Notes: generated by a model from the letters alone, not told the origin. Positions 1 to 8,486 are shown, counted from the first letter of the stretch. The stretch is DNA of 64,000 bases from JADKIH01 sp031417395 (GCA_031417395.1 JANOVM010000018.1:1-64000); one strand, 5' to 3'. Program-made: numbers and translations.

Positions 1-36
1 TAATTAACCATTCGTGCATTCGTGGCAATCTTTTTT

Positions 37-999
37 TTAATCACACTCCCTCTTATTCATAAACAATTTTGTTGAATCCGATTTTTCAGACGGCTCTTCA
101 GGCAACTTTTCATCATCAGGATTATTTTTCCTTTCATTCAAATCAGGCATGCCTGCATTTACCCATGCAGTATACCATATAGACCCAACAGCAATAATTG
201 CGCTTTGCATTCTTCTTTCAACCTGTCCATTTAAAAGTTCGTGATACTTTTCAGAATAATCAGCACTGTAAACTTTTAATAGTTGATTTCCACGCAACTC
301 AAAAGCGTATTTTTTATCCGTATCAAATTGTGAATTTAAAGTCCGCTCAAATTGCAGCACAGAATCCAAAGCAGCAAAACTTTGTTTCAATACCTTCCAG
401 CAAAAATTCTGAACATTGTCGACATAAAAAGATCTCCCAACAAAATAATCATAATCCTTCCCAAACAATTCCGGTAATCGTGATTCCCAAAAACCATGAA
501 TACCTGTCTGATTAGTAAGCTGACCGTTATAATTCTCCGAACAATGCAATGGAACATGCGAATCAGCAACATAATGTCCGAGGTTTGCTGAATAATATAA
601 AATGCGTTTAACATCTTTCTCAGCAAAAGCTTTGCATAGCTGATAATAAACCTTGTTAATCTGCCATGGAACAATTCCATACTTGTTCAAAGAATCCTCT
701 GTAAATTTTTTAACAGCATCCTTCCAATTAATAGGAATTGAATCAAATGGATTTTTTCCATACCGATCTAAATCGATAAAATGACGCGGCGGTTCGGAAG
801 GGTCAGAATACCTTCTTTTATCCGGATCAACTGCATGTGAAGTGATGTAATCAATATGTGACTTGTAAAATTTGAAAAGTTCAGGCGGCAATGTAAAACA
901 AGCCATACGATTTATTAACTGATGTCCCCAAAAACCCCAGGCATTTGCTCTGTGTAAACAGGATAATAGAATTACTGATACGATTCCGGCAATTTTCAT
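37..999 (-). CDS. secreted S1/P1 nuclease / zinc-dependent phospholipase C-like protein
   Basis: 320 aa with an N-terminal signal peptide ending near residue 20 (..HRANA-W). The mature protein starts with Trp (WGFWGHQLINRMA), as in the S1/P1 nuclease and zinc phospholipase C fold, where the N-terminal Trp and an early His bind zinc. Further zinc-ligand motifs are HFIDLDRY, HYVADSHVPLHC and HGFWESRL, giving the expected H-x3-D-x-H and H-x3-E ligand spacing. By family, it would hydrolyse phosphoester bonds in nucleic acid or phospholipid in the periplasm or outside the cell; which substrate cannot be told. The C-terminal 30 residues are charged and low in complexity. It stands alone, with a well-formed promoter just upstream (1004-1034). 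Confident on fold, not on substrate. Confidence 0.8.
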   Translation of the reverse strand: MKIAGIVSVILLSCLHRANAWGFWGHQLINRMACFTLPPELFKFYKSHIDYITSHAVDPDKRRYSDPSEPPRHFIDLDRYGKNPFDSIPINWKDAVKKFTEDSLNKYGIVPWQINKVYYQLCKAFAEKDVKRILYYSANLGHYVADSHVPLHCSENYNGQLTNQTGIHGFWESRLPELFGKDYDYFVGRSFYVDNVQNFCWKVLKQSFAALDSVLQFERTLNSQFDTDKKYAFELRGNQLLKVYSADYSEKYHELLNGQVERRMQSAIIAVGSIWYTAWVNAGMPDLNERKNNPDDEKLPEEPSEKSDSTKLFMNKRECD

Positions 1000-1003
1000 T
1001 GTG

Positions 1004-1034
1004 CAAAAATGAAGATGAAGGAAATTATTTACAA
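1004..1034 (-). promoter_or_regulatory. Bacteroidota-type promoter for the S1/P1-like gene
   Basis: On the minus strand a TTG (1034-1032) lies exactly 20 nt upstream of CATTTTTG (1011-1004), one mismatch from the TAnnTTTG -7 consensus of Bacteroidota. The ATG at 999 follows 4 nt after the box, a spacing seen at other genes in this window. Confidence 0.5.
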
Positions 1035-1276
1035 CCCCTTATGTTAAGGATAGAAAAAGAACTTTAATTTATGTAGATTCTAAAATCGATAAGGATGAAT
1101 GAATTTTTCGACAATCAATTCCCATCAGCAACACTATGAGCTTAGCCAAGAAAAATCACTGTCAGTGTCTACTAATTCGGAAGAACACATTCATAGTATC
1201 TATTTTTTCCAACAACTAATACAAAGTATAATTCCACTATAACCAAGCTTTTTTAGTTTACATCTATTTTACTAAA

Positions 1277-1738
1277 TCAATATACTTCATATGTAACACC
1301 AGTAAAATATTGATATTCTTTTTTATTCCAGATATAATAAATTTTAGTTTCCCATTTGTATTTACCCCTCTTGTTGGGCACATTTTTATAAATGGAGGAA
1401 TTAAATTTAGAATTATATTCAAGTGTATCTCTTGGAGCAAAATCCTGTGATAATGTGTCAATATTCCCAAAAATGGTAATTGGTGGAGATGCTGAATCGA
1501 CAACTGCAAGAAAAATATTGGCTTCATATTCTTCCCCCAATTTTATTCTATTTGATTTTGATATAACTTTGGGTCTAAACTCGATCGAATAGATATATGA
1601 ATTTAAATGATCATACTTCTTTTGCAACTCTTTGTACTTTTCAAGTAATTGTGAATAATTATTATTCTCATTACAACTTATTAAGATAACATATGTAATA
1701 AATATAATAACATTAATTTTAGGTTTGATTGAGTTCAT
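1277..1738 (-). CDS. small hypothetical lipoprotein, possible GldM-like beta domain
   Basis: 153 aa. The N-terminus is a lipoprotein signal (hydrophobic stretch ending LISC, Cys at about residue 22), followed by a short charged helix (QLLEKYKELQKKYDHL) that could coil, then a beta-rich domain. The stretch RIKLGEEYEANIFLAVVDS recalls the G-E-x-Y-x-A-x-I/V-F-L-A motif of the periplasmic domains of GldM, a T9SS/gliding component; this is a weak recollection of a motif, not a proven match, and the protein is far shorter than GldM. It has no clear operon partner; a hairpin lies just upstream (1790-1847). Function unknown. Confidence 0.6.
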   Translation of the reverse strand: MNSIKPKINVIIFITYVILISCNENNNYSQLLEKYKELQKKYDHLNSYIYSIEFRPKVISKSNRIKLGEEYEANIFLAVVDSASPPITIFGNIDTLSQDFAPRDTLEYNSKFNSSIYKNVPNKRGKYKWETKIYYIWNKKEYQYFTGVTYEVY

Positions 1739-1789
1739 ATTTTCTTATTTACGTGTTCTTTCGTCTCTCGTTATTGGAAAAGTCTTACT

Positions 1790-1847
1790 GCTGTGCAGGA
1801 TTTTAAATCCGCAGATAAAAAGTGCCGGATTGTAAATCCTGCACAGC
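1790..1847. repeat. imperfect inverted repeat (21-bp arms)
   Basis: Arms 1790-1810 and 1827-1847 pair at 19 of 21 positions around a 16-nt loop. The arm core is CTGTGCAGGATTT. It lies between two minus-strand lipoprotein genes, where it could end transcription of the upstream one. A diverged half copy (TTTTAATCCCGCACAGC) occurs at 22171-22187, so this is probably a dispersed element. Confidence 0.6.
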
Positions 1848-1856
1848 TATAAGATT

Positions 1857-2690
1857 TTACGTTTTTTTATGGGAACAAAAATTATATAATCCAATTTTAC
1901 AGTTTTCGTCATTGAGTCTTGATCCTGTTTTCCAATCAACACATGCTTTTTCGGTTTGATTTAATTTGTATTTAAATAAACCTCTACTAAAATAGCAAGG
2001 ACCGTGTGTTGAATCAATCTTAATTGCTAAAGTAAGATCATTTATAGCTAATAAATAATCATTATTTCTACCGTATGCCAAACCTCTATTATAATAAATT
2101 TCATAATTTTCAAACCCCATTGATATAGCCTTTGTAAAATCCTGAATTGCTGAATTGTAATTTTTTCGAGTGTCCTCAATTATACCCCTTCGATTATAAA
2201 ACTCCGAGTTTTTAGGGTTTAATTCAATTGCTTTATCAATAAAATGCATTGCAGAATCAGAATTACCCTTAATATTTAAAATCGATGCAATTTCCTTAAA
2301 CGAATCAGAATATAAAGAATCCAATTGAACTGATCTCCGAAATAGATTCAAAGCAGAATCCATTTCATTTAATTTTATAAATGCTTCTCCAAGCCAAAAA
2401 TAATAACTAGAGTATTTTGGATTTAAGTTAATTGCAAGTTTAAAATCTTCCCTTGATTTTTCAAAATCTGTTAACCTATAATAAATTCTACCTCGCAGAG
2501 AATACAAATCATCGTTCTTAGGAAATCTTTGAATTAAGTTATTTGCTTTCAAAAGTGCTTCTTCAAAGCTTCCCATCGATATTAGCTTATGAACTTCAAA
2601 TCTCTCTTGCTTAATATCTTCATTATTATTACAGGCTACTAAAAAAAACATCAAGTACCATATCAAAAAAAATATGATTTTAATTTTCAT
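1857..2690 (-). CDS. TPR-repeat lipoprotein
   Basis: 277 aa. Lipoprotein signal with lipobox-like FFLVAC (Cys at about 20). The rest is almost entirely tetratricopeptide repeats of 34 residues: about six units with the usual small-residue pattern (for example LYSLRGRIYYRLTDFEKSRE, FYNRRGIIEDTRKNYNSAIQ, IYYNRGLAYGRNNDYLLAIN), ending with the EKACVDWKTGSRLND cap common in TPR proteins of this phylum. TPR proteins act as scaffolds for protein contacts; the partner is unknown. It probably sits on a periplasm-facing membrane surface. A separate gene, not obviously coupled to its neighbour. Confidence 0.8.
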   Translation of the reverse strand: MKIKIIFFLIWYLMFFLVACNNNEDIKQERFEVHKLISMGSFEEALLKANNLIQRFPKNDDLYSLRGRIYYRLTDFEKSREDFKLAINLNPKYSSYYFWLGEAFIKLNEMDSALNLFRRSVQLDSLYSDSFKEIASILNIKGNSDSAMHFIDKAIELNPKNSEFYNRRGIIEDTRKNYNSAIQDFTKAISMGFENYEIYYNRGLAYGRNNDYLLAINDLTLAIKIDSTHGPCYFSRGLFKYKLNQTEKACVDWKTGSRLNDENCKIGLYNFCSHKKT

Positions 2691-3276
2691 TATTGGGAAT
2701 TTTTTTTTGGAGCAACTATTTTTAACCCCAACTCACCAAATCCAACGGACCTGGATAAATTAATATTTATTTTGACCAGCTAGGCCTGAATTTGCATGGT
2801 TCAATTCGTCCATACCATCCACAAATATAAATAAATTTAAGATGCTTCTACGGTCCTCGATAGCTATCGGGATCGTCCGTTGTTTTGAACTGTGAGATGT
2901 TTATCCACTTTTTAATGCTCATCTTCTGTGAATAATTTCAAAAACTAAAGCGGAATATATATAAACACCGGCCGTTTTTATATGGCATTCACTTTAATTA
3001 AGTATTTGCAGTAGAATATAAGTATGAAACTCGAAAGTGCATGGAATTGAATATTATTTCTTATTAAGTAATCCTCTGCTGAACCACATCATAAAGCTAA
3101 AAAATTAATCGATTCCCTTACTTTTTTCTCCAGTTGTTCACCAGCAAGCAGAGAAGCTCATATGTTTTTGTATCCCGTAAATTCAAGGTTCAGACTTAGT
3201 CTTCAAAATCAGAAAAATAAAAAAATTGACCCGAATTAAATAAAATTCCTATCTTTATTTTCCCAATCTCCCCCTC
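2691..3276. other. 586-bp intergenic region before the lysyl oxidase-like gene
   Basis: No reading frame with coding character. It holds the perfect 12-bp palindrome CGATAGCTATCG at 2858-2869 and, at the right end, a promoter for the downstream plus-strand gene. Nothing else recognised. Confidence 0.6.
3226..3257 (+). promoter_or_regulatory. promoter of the lysyl oxidase-like gene
   Basis: TTG at 3226-3228, 21-nt spacer, TATCTTTA at 3250-3257 (one mismatch from TAnnTTTG). The predicted transcript start falls about 12 nt before the ATG at 3277. Confidence 0.5.
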
Positions 3277-5610
3277 ATGAAAAAAATCCTACTCCTTGCA
3301 ACATTTGCAATTATTTCATCTAAAATTTTCGCTTCCTGCTCTCCTGGATTTTCAGAAGTAATCGTACAGATTATCCCTGATTCATTCCCGAATGAAATAT
3401 CCTGGAATATTACCAATTCCCAGAATCAAATAATTGCTTCCGGTGGTTCAATCGGTGATACAATTTGCGTAGACAGTACAGAATGTCATACTTTCCATAT
3501 TGTCGACAATTACGGCGATGGTATTCAAAGTCCGGGTGGTTATTGGCTTTATGTTAATTCCGCTTTGCTTGCTTCAGGAAACAACTATGGCTATGGAGAA
3601 GTAAAAACCTTTAATTGCCCTGTTGGGTCTTTATGTTCTAACCCTGCTCCTCTTACATATGGTACCCATATAGCAGGATTCGACGACACCTGGTACGAAT
3701 ATACTCCTACTGCTACAGGCACTTATTTATTCAACACCTGTGGACTTAATACCTGCAATACTAAGATTTGGGTTTATACCATTTGCCCTGCTTTTCCTTA
3801 TGCAGAAGGTGTGCAAGGAACTTATGCTTATAATGACGATAATGCTTGTGGAACCCAGGCAGTACTCAATGTAATGCTTTCTGCAAACTTTCATTACCTT
3901 ATTAGGATTGGTGACAATCAGGATTCATGCACTTCGCCCGTAGTATTTGAATTTTCATACGTTGGACTTGTTCAGGGTTGTACTGATTCACTTGCCTGCA
4001 ATTTTAATCCAATGGCTGTTGTTGATGATGGTAGTTGCTTGTATCCTCCGAGTCCTGCTTGCTCCGGTCCGGATCTTCAGGTCGATTCAAATATTTTCAT
4101 ATCGTCGCTTTCAATTATGTCACATGTAGCCGATAATTGCGATGTGGCAGAAGGCTGTGTAATGGACTATGGAACACGCCACGTAATTACCTTTACAACC
4201 CGAATCAATAATATTGGATCGCAGGATTTCTATATCGGAAGCCCTTCAGGCCAACCCGGAATGTTTAATATGAATAATTGCCACGGTCATCCACATTATG
4301 AAGGTTATGGAGATTACCGACTTTTTGATATAAATGGAAACGTTGTTCCTGCAGGACATAAAAATGGTTTTTGTGTCATTGATCTATGTGGTTTCGGACA
4401 ATATACTTGCGGTAATATGGGAATTACTGCATTATGTTACGATGCTTATGGTGCCGGTACACAATGTCAATGGCTCGATATTACTGATGTTCCAACGGGC
4501 GACTATCGTGTTGTTGTAATTATCAATTCAAAACATTTACCCGATGCTTTAGGCCGATTTGAAACAAACTATACAAATAATGCTTTACAGGTTTGCATGC
4601 ATATTACTCACAACCCTACAGGAGCACCAACCTATTCCCTGCTGCCAAATTGTACTCCTTATATTGATTGTACAGGCTTACCGGGAGGTACCGCTGAAGT
4701 AGACTGCAACGGTATTTGCAACGGTCCCGGAATTTTTGGTGACGTTTTCCAAAATGCTAAACTTGATTCACAGGATGTTTATACGTACCTGGACATACTT
4801 CAGTCCAACATTCCCGCCAATCATTGTAACGACCTAAGCGGCGACTCTCTTTTAACTGTTTACGATGCTGCTTTGGTTAACTGGTGCAAGCGTCAAAGTC
4901 CTTTACATCCTGCAGGAAGCACACACAATCATTGTAATTTCCCGCGCAATATTCTTAACCCTAATGATTCCGTTGGTCTTGCCATAAAAAGTGTTAATTG
5001 GATTAATAATTATTTAGATGTGGAAATATTAAATCCGCTGTCTAAAGTTAAAGCGTATCAGTTCACCATAAGCGGCGTAACGATTAGCAGCGTTGTAAGT
5101 CTTGCCAGCCCGGTCGATTTTCCAATTGATGTCAGATACATTTCTTCTAAAAATGAAGTGATAGCAATTTCTTTAGAAGACTCTTCGCTGAATCGCTCCA
5201 GCCTTCCACAGAATTTAGTTCGAATTTACTTTAGTGCAATTACGAATTCGCAAGTATGTATCAGTAAGATAACGGATGTAATCAATCAGAATGCTGAACG
5301 TACTATTACCAATATTTATGGCTCCTGCTTTCAATCACCAACTGCCGGAATTCAAAATATTGGAAAAGAATCAGGACTTGTTATTATCCCTAACCCTGCT
5401 ATTGACAGAGCCTTTATGCATATAAACGGTTATACCGAAAACTCTCAAATTATAATTATGGATGTACAGGGAAAAACATATAGCATTCCTAAAACTTTTG
5501 TAAAAGACTACTGGTATGAAATGAATTTGGAAGAAATTCCTGCGGGAGTTTATTTTGTGATTTTAAGGAATAAGGATTTAATGGAAACTGCACGGTTTAT
5601 TAAAATGTAA
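3277..5610 (+). CDS. T9SS-exported lysyl oxidase-like protein with dockerin-like segment
   Basis: 777 aa. Signal peptide (1-19), a beta domain (about 20-115), a second beta region, then GCTDSLACNFNP...DDGSC, a Cys-rich motif frequent in exported proteins of this phylum. Residues about 263-443 match the lysyl oxidase catalytic domain: copper-ligand motif CHGHPHY (His336, 338, 340), Lys362 in AGHKNGF and Tyr391 in CYDAYGAG, the pair that forms the lysine tyrosylquinone cofactor in animal LOX, and CQWLDITDVPTGDY, close to LOX. By family it would oxidise lysine side chains or other amines to aldehydes. Residues about 488-537 form a dockerin type I-like double Ca-binding motif (KLDSQDVYTYLDIL, SLLTVYDAALVNWC), then a cohesin-like beta region (about 560-685) and a type A T9SS sorting domain (about 700-777, IIPNPAIDRA... 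to the end). Stands alone with its own promoter. Confidence 0.85.
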   Translation: MKKILLLATFAIISSKIFASCSPGFSEVIVQIIPDSFPNEISWNITNSQNQIIASGGSIGDTICVDSTECHTFHIVDNYGDGIQSPGGYWLYVNSALLASGNNYGYGEVKTFNCPVGSLCSNPAPLTYGTHIAGFDDTWYEYTPTATGTYLFNTCGLNTCNTKIWVYTICPAFPYAEGVQGTYAYNDDNACGTQAVLNVMLSANFHYLIRIGDNQDSCTSPVVFEFSYVGLVQGCTDSLACNFNPMAVVDDGSCLYPPSPACSGPDLQVDSNIFISSLSIMSHVADNCDVAEGCVMDYGTRHVITFTTRINNIGSQDFYIGSPSGQPGMFNMNNCHGHPHYEGYGDYRLFDINGNVVPAGHKNGFCVIDLCGFGQYTCGNMGITALCYDAYGAGTQCQWLDITDVPTGDYRVVVIINSKHLPDALGRFETNYTNNALQVCMHITHNPTGAPTYSLLPNCTPYIDCTGLPGGTAEVDCNGICNGPGIFGDVFQNAKLDSQDVYTYLDILQSNIPANHCNDLSGDSLLTVYDAALVNWCKRQSPLHPAGSTHNHCNFPRNILNPNDSVGLAIKSVNWINNYLDVEILNPLSKVKAYQFTISGVTISSVVSLASPVDFPIDVRYISSKNEVIAISLEDSSLNRSSLPQNLVRIYFSAITNSQVCISKITDVINQNAERTITNIYGSCFQSPTAGIQNIGKESGLVIIPNPAIDRAFMHINGYTENSQIIIMDVQGKTYSIPKTFVKDYWYEMNLEEIPAGVYFVILRNKDLMETARFIKM

Positions 5611-5752
5611 TTTCAATTTCTTCTCCTTTAGAAATCAATTGAAAAGAGTTTCTAAATATGAATGAGTGGTTTTGTTTAATGAGTGGTACGTTTTTTAATG
5701 TCGGTGAAAAATAACCGCGGCGGGGCGGCGGTTCGCAGCGGTTACGCGGCGG

Positions 5753-5773
5753 AAATGCAGCTTGGCTGCATTT
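5753..5773. repeat. perfect 9-bp hairpin
   Basis: AAATGCAGC (5753-5761) and GCTGCATTT (5765-5773) around a TTG loop, followed by a short A/T run. It could act as a terminator for the lysyl oxidase-like gene 140 nt upstream, or be part of a dispersed repeat. Confidence 0.5.
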
Positions 5774-5837
5774 TAAAAATGAACAATTACCTTTTTTTGA
5801 AAATTGTTCTGGTTGACTTCTGTAAATTAGCTTTTTA

Positions 5838-5874
5838 GTCGAGAGGATGAAGCCTTTGGCTTCATCCTCTCGAC
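5838..5874. repeat. perfect 17-bp hairpin with 3-nt loop
   Basis: Arm 5838-5854 (GTCGAGAGGATGAAGCC) is perfectly complementary to 5858-5874 around a TTT loop. No poly-T tract follows on either side, so it is not a standard intrinsic terminator; it looks like a REP-like palindromic element. Confidence 0.7.
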
Positions 5875-5896
5875 ACTATATTAAAATTTATGTTTT

Positions 5897-6076
5897 CATC
5901 CAGAGGACCTTTTAGAAAACTGGCAGAATGTGGAATTCATAAACTTTTTACCTCAATTAACAATTGAATAATAATTGTACTGCTTTCTTCCTTTCAAACT
6001 TCTACAAATAAAAATCATCTTTGAAATCGTGGTTATTAATTATATCCTACCAATTTCCTAAAAGTTCCTCTGGATG
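5897..6076. repeat. long-range inverted repeat, arms about 22 bp
   Basis: 5897-5918 (core CATCCAGAGGACCTTTTAG) and 6054-6076 (core CTAAAAGTTCCTCTGGATG) are near-perfect reverse complements, with one mismatch and a one-base offset, 135 nt apart. The pair lies directly left of the framed 103-bp repeats. Confidence 0.55.
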
Positions 6077-6101
6077 ACAACTCTGCATTTGTTGTTATGT
6101 G

Positions 6102-6442
6102 GAGAACATGATGCCTTCGGGATTTGTGTTAGTCATCTAGCCGCTGTATACATTTATATGTCACCCCTTCGGGGTTCCAGCGGCCTGACGAAATTTCTTT
6201 CTATAAAAATATCATCCCTTCGGGATTTGTGTTAGTCATCTAGACGCTGTATACATTTATATGTCACCCCTTCGGGGTTCCGGCGGCTTGGCGAAATTCC
6301 TTTCTATAAAAATATCATCCCTTCGGGATTTGTGGTATTCATCTTGCTGCTGTATACATTTATATATCACCCCTTCGGGGTTCCGGTGTTCTAGCTCGAT
6401 CGTTTTTCTATAAAAATATCATCCCTTCAGCATCATGTTCTC
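6102..6442. repeat. three 103-bp tandem repeats framed by a perfect 13-bp inverted repeat
   Basis: GAGAACATGATGC at 6102-6114 is the exact reverse complement of 6430-6442. Between them a unit of 103 bp repeats three times, with GATTTG marks at 6121, 6224 and 6327, and a partial fourth unit from 6420. Each unit holds two small hairpins, ATCCC-TTC-GGGAT and ACCCC-TTC-GGGGT, and the shared string CTGTATACATTTATAT. Units 1 and 2 are the most alike; unit 3 is more diverged. No open frame spans it. It has the form of a small non-autonomous element or a structured non-coding RNA locus; neither is shown. Confidence 0.75.
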
Positions 6443-6511
6443 TGCACCAGGTACAAAAAAATAATTCAAAATTAATTCTTATCCCAGTTGTCCCGTTAGG
6501 GACAAAATCTC

Positions 6512-6552
6512 GGTACAAAAAAAAGAGAGGCCTTACAGCCTCTCCTTTTTTC
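6512..6552 (-). terminator. intrinsic terminator of dnaK
   Basis: On the minus strand a GGAGAGGC / GCCTCTC stem (6544-6524) with a 6-nt loop is followed by a run of T. It starts 25 nt after the dnaK stop codon. Confidence 0.8.
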
Positions 6553-6569
6553 ATTCAAATTTTCAAGAA

Positions 6570-8486
6570 TTACTTCTTATCTTCTTTTACTTCTTCAAAA
6601 TCAACATCTGTTACTTCTGAATCATTCTTAGCTTGATTAGCTTCTCCTGCAGGCTGTCCTTGTTCAGGCTGTTGTGCACCGCCCTGAGTTGCTTTATACA
6701 TCTCTTCAGATGCTGCCTGCCAAGCTGTATTTAATTCAGCCATTGCTGTTTCTATACCTGCAAGGTTCTTCTCTTTATGAGCATCTTTTAATGAAGTCAA
6801 TGCTTTCTGAATCGTCTCTTTTTTATCGGCAGGAAGTTTATCACCGTAATCTTTCAATTGCTTTTCAGTTTGGAAGATTAAGGAATCAGCCTGATTTACT
6901 TTTTCAGCTTCTTCTTTTACTTTACGATCCGATTCAGCATTTGCTTCTGCTTCTGCTTTCATCTTTTTGATCTCTGCATCACTTAATCCTGAAGATGCTT
7001 CAATGCGGATGTTCTGTGATTTTCCGGTAGCCTTATCTTTTGCTGTTACATGTAAGATTCCATTGGCATCGATATCAAAGATAACTTCTATTTGAGGCAT
7101 GCCTCTTTGTGCAGGGGGAATTCCATCTAAATGGAATCGGCCAATGGTTCTGTTGTCTTTTGCCATCGGACGTTCACCTTGTAAGATGTGAATCTCAACA
7201 GAAGGCTGATTATCGGATGCTGTAGAGAATGTTTCACTCTTTTTAGTTGGAATTGTTGTATTCGATTCAATAAGTTTTGTTAATACACCACCCATTGTTT
7301 CAATTCCTAAAGAAAGCGGAGTCACATCGAGAAGAAGTACATCTTTTACTTCACCTGTCAATACAGCGCCTTGAATAGCAGCACCAATTGCAACTACTTC
7401 ATCAGGGTTCACTCCTTTATGCGGAGTCTTTCCGAAAAACTTCTCAACCAGTTGTTGTATTGCTGGAATACGTGTAGATCCTCCGACAAGAATAACCTCA
7501 TCAATTTGTTCAGACTTCAAACCTGAATCAGCAAGAGCTTTTTTACAAGGTGCTAATGTACGTTGAATAAGATCGTCGCAAAGTTGTTCGAATTTTGCAC
7601 GAGTTAATGTTTTTACAAGGTGTTTTGGAATGCCATCAACAGGCATAATGTAGGGTAGATTGATTTCTGTTGATGCAGTACTTGAAAGTTCAATCTTAGC
7701 TTTTTCAGCAGCTTCTTTTAAACGCTGTAATGCCATTGGATCGCGACGAAGGTCAATGCCTTCATCGGTTTTGAATTCATCCGCTAACCAGTCAATTATT
7801 TTCTGATCGAAATCGTCGCCTCCTAAGTGTGTATCTCCGTTAGTAGATTTAACTTCGAAAACTCCTTCACCTAGTTCAAGAATTGAAATATCAAATGTTC
7901 CTCCACCTAAATCGAAAACTGCAATCTTTTCGTCTTTACCTTTTTTATCCAAACCGTAAGCAAGTGCTGCTGCTGTAGGCTCGTTTATAATTCTTAAAAC
8001 TTTAAGACCGGCAATTTCTCCGGCTTCTTTAGTTGCTTGGCGCTGACTGTCGTTAAAATATGCAGGAACTGTAATAACTGCTTCTGTTACTTCATTGCCA
8101 AGGTAATCTTCAGCAGTCTTTTTCATCTTTTGAAGTACTAAAGCTGAAATCTCCTGTGGAGTAAAAAAACGATCGTTGATTTTTACACGTGGTGTATTGT
8201 TGTCACCTTTAACTACCTCATAAGGTACTCTGTCTTTTTCTTTTTGAACTCTGTCAAAAGTTTCTCCCATAAATCGTTTAATGGAAGAAATTGTGTTCTT
8301 AGGATTTGTGATTGCCTGACGTTTGGCAGGATCTCCTACTTTACGTTCACCGTTATCTAAAAAGGCTACAATCGATGGCGTGGTGCGACGTCCTTCGCTG
8401 TTTGGAATTACTACCGGTTCATTGCCTTCCATTACTGAAACGCAGCTATTAGTGGTACCAAGGTCAATGCCTATTACTTTTCTCAT
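6570..8486 (-). CDS. dnaK: molecular chaperone DnaK (Hsp70)
   Basis: 638 aa, the usual DnaK length. ATPase domain opens with VIGIDLGTTNSCVSVMEG (phosphate loop 1), then AVFDLGGGTFDISILE (loop 2) and ILVGGSTRIPAIQ; the substrate-binding domain and helical lid follow, and the C-terminus ends in the typical EVTDVDFEEVKEDKK after a Gln/Gly-rich linker. It folds nascent and stress-damaged proteins in the cytoplasm with DnaJ and GrpE, whose genes are not in this window. It is a single gene with its own terminator; no CIRCE element (TTAGCACTC-N9-GAGTGCTAA) is visible upstream, and I could not define the promoter in the 138-nt gap. Confidence 0.99.
   Translation of the reverse strand: MRKVIGIDLGTTNSCVSVMEGNEPVVIPNSEGRRTTPSIVAFLDNGERKVGDPAKRQAITNPKNTISSIKRFMGETFDRVQKEKDRVPYEVVKGDNNTPRVKINDRFFTPQEISALVLQKMKKTAEDYLGNEVTEAVITVPAYFNDSQRQATKEAGEIAGLKVLRIINEPTAAALAYGLDKKGKDEKIAVFDLGGGTFDISILELGEGVFEVKSTNGDTHLGGDDFDQKIIDWLADEFKTDEGIDLRRDPMALQRLKEAAEKAKIELSSTASTEINLPYIMPVDGIPKHLVKTLTRAKFEQLCDDLIQRTLAPCKKALADSGLKSEQIDEVILVGGSTRIPAIQQLVEKFFGKTPHKGVNPDEVVAIGAAIQGAVLTGEVKDVLLLDVTPLSLGIETMGGVLTKLIESNTTIPTKKSETFSTASDNQPSVEIHILQGERPMAKDNRTIGRFHLDGIPPAQRGMPQIEVIFDIDANGILHVTAKDKATGKSQNIRIEASSGLSDAEIKKMKAEAEANAESDRKVKEEAEKVNQADSLIFQTEKQLKDYGDKLPADKKETIQKALTSLKDAHKEKNLAGIETAMAELNTAWQAASEEMYKATQGGAQQPEQGQPAGEANQAKNDSEVTDVDFEEVKEDKK

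Larger units (their letters stand above)
5611..6569. other. 959-bp non-coding, hairpin-rich region
   Basis: No credible gene. It contains in order a GC-rich patch at 5714-5752 that contrasts with the AT-rich surroundings, two perfect small hairpins (5753-5773, 5838-5874), a long-range inverted repeat (5897-5918 with 6054-6076), three 103-bp tandem repeats framed by a 13-bp inverted repeat (6102-6442) and the dnaK terminator. Each is listed separately. Confidence 0.7.

Noticed and set aside
5714..5752. tRNA or small structured RNA in the GC-rich patch
   Set aside because: No cloverleaf arms, T-loop GTTCRA sequence in proper place or CCA end found.
6110..6430. CRISPR array
   Set aside because: The repeats are 103 bp, directly adjacent with no unique spacers, and no cas gene is in the window.
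6674..6970. Plus-strand frame opposite dnaK
   Set aside because: It is the antisense shadow of the coiled, Lys/Glu-rich lid of DnaK and has Leu-rich composition typical of such shadows.
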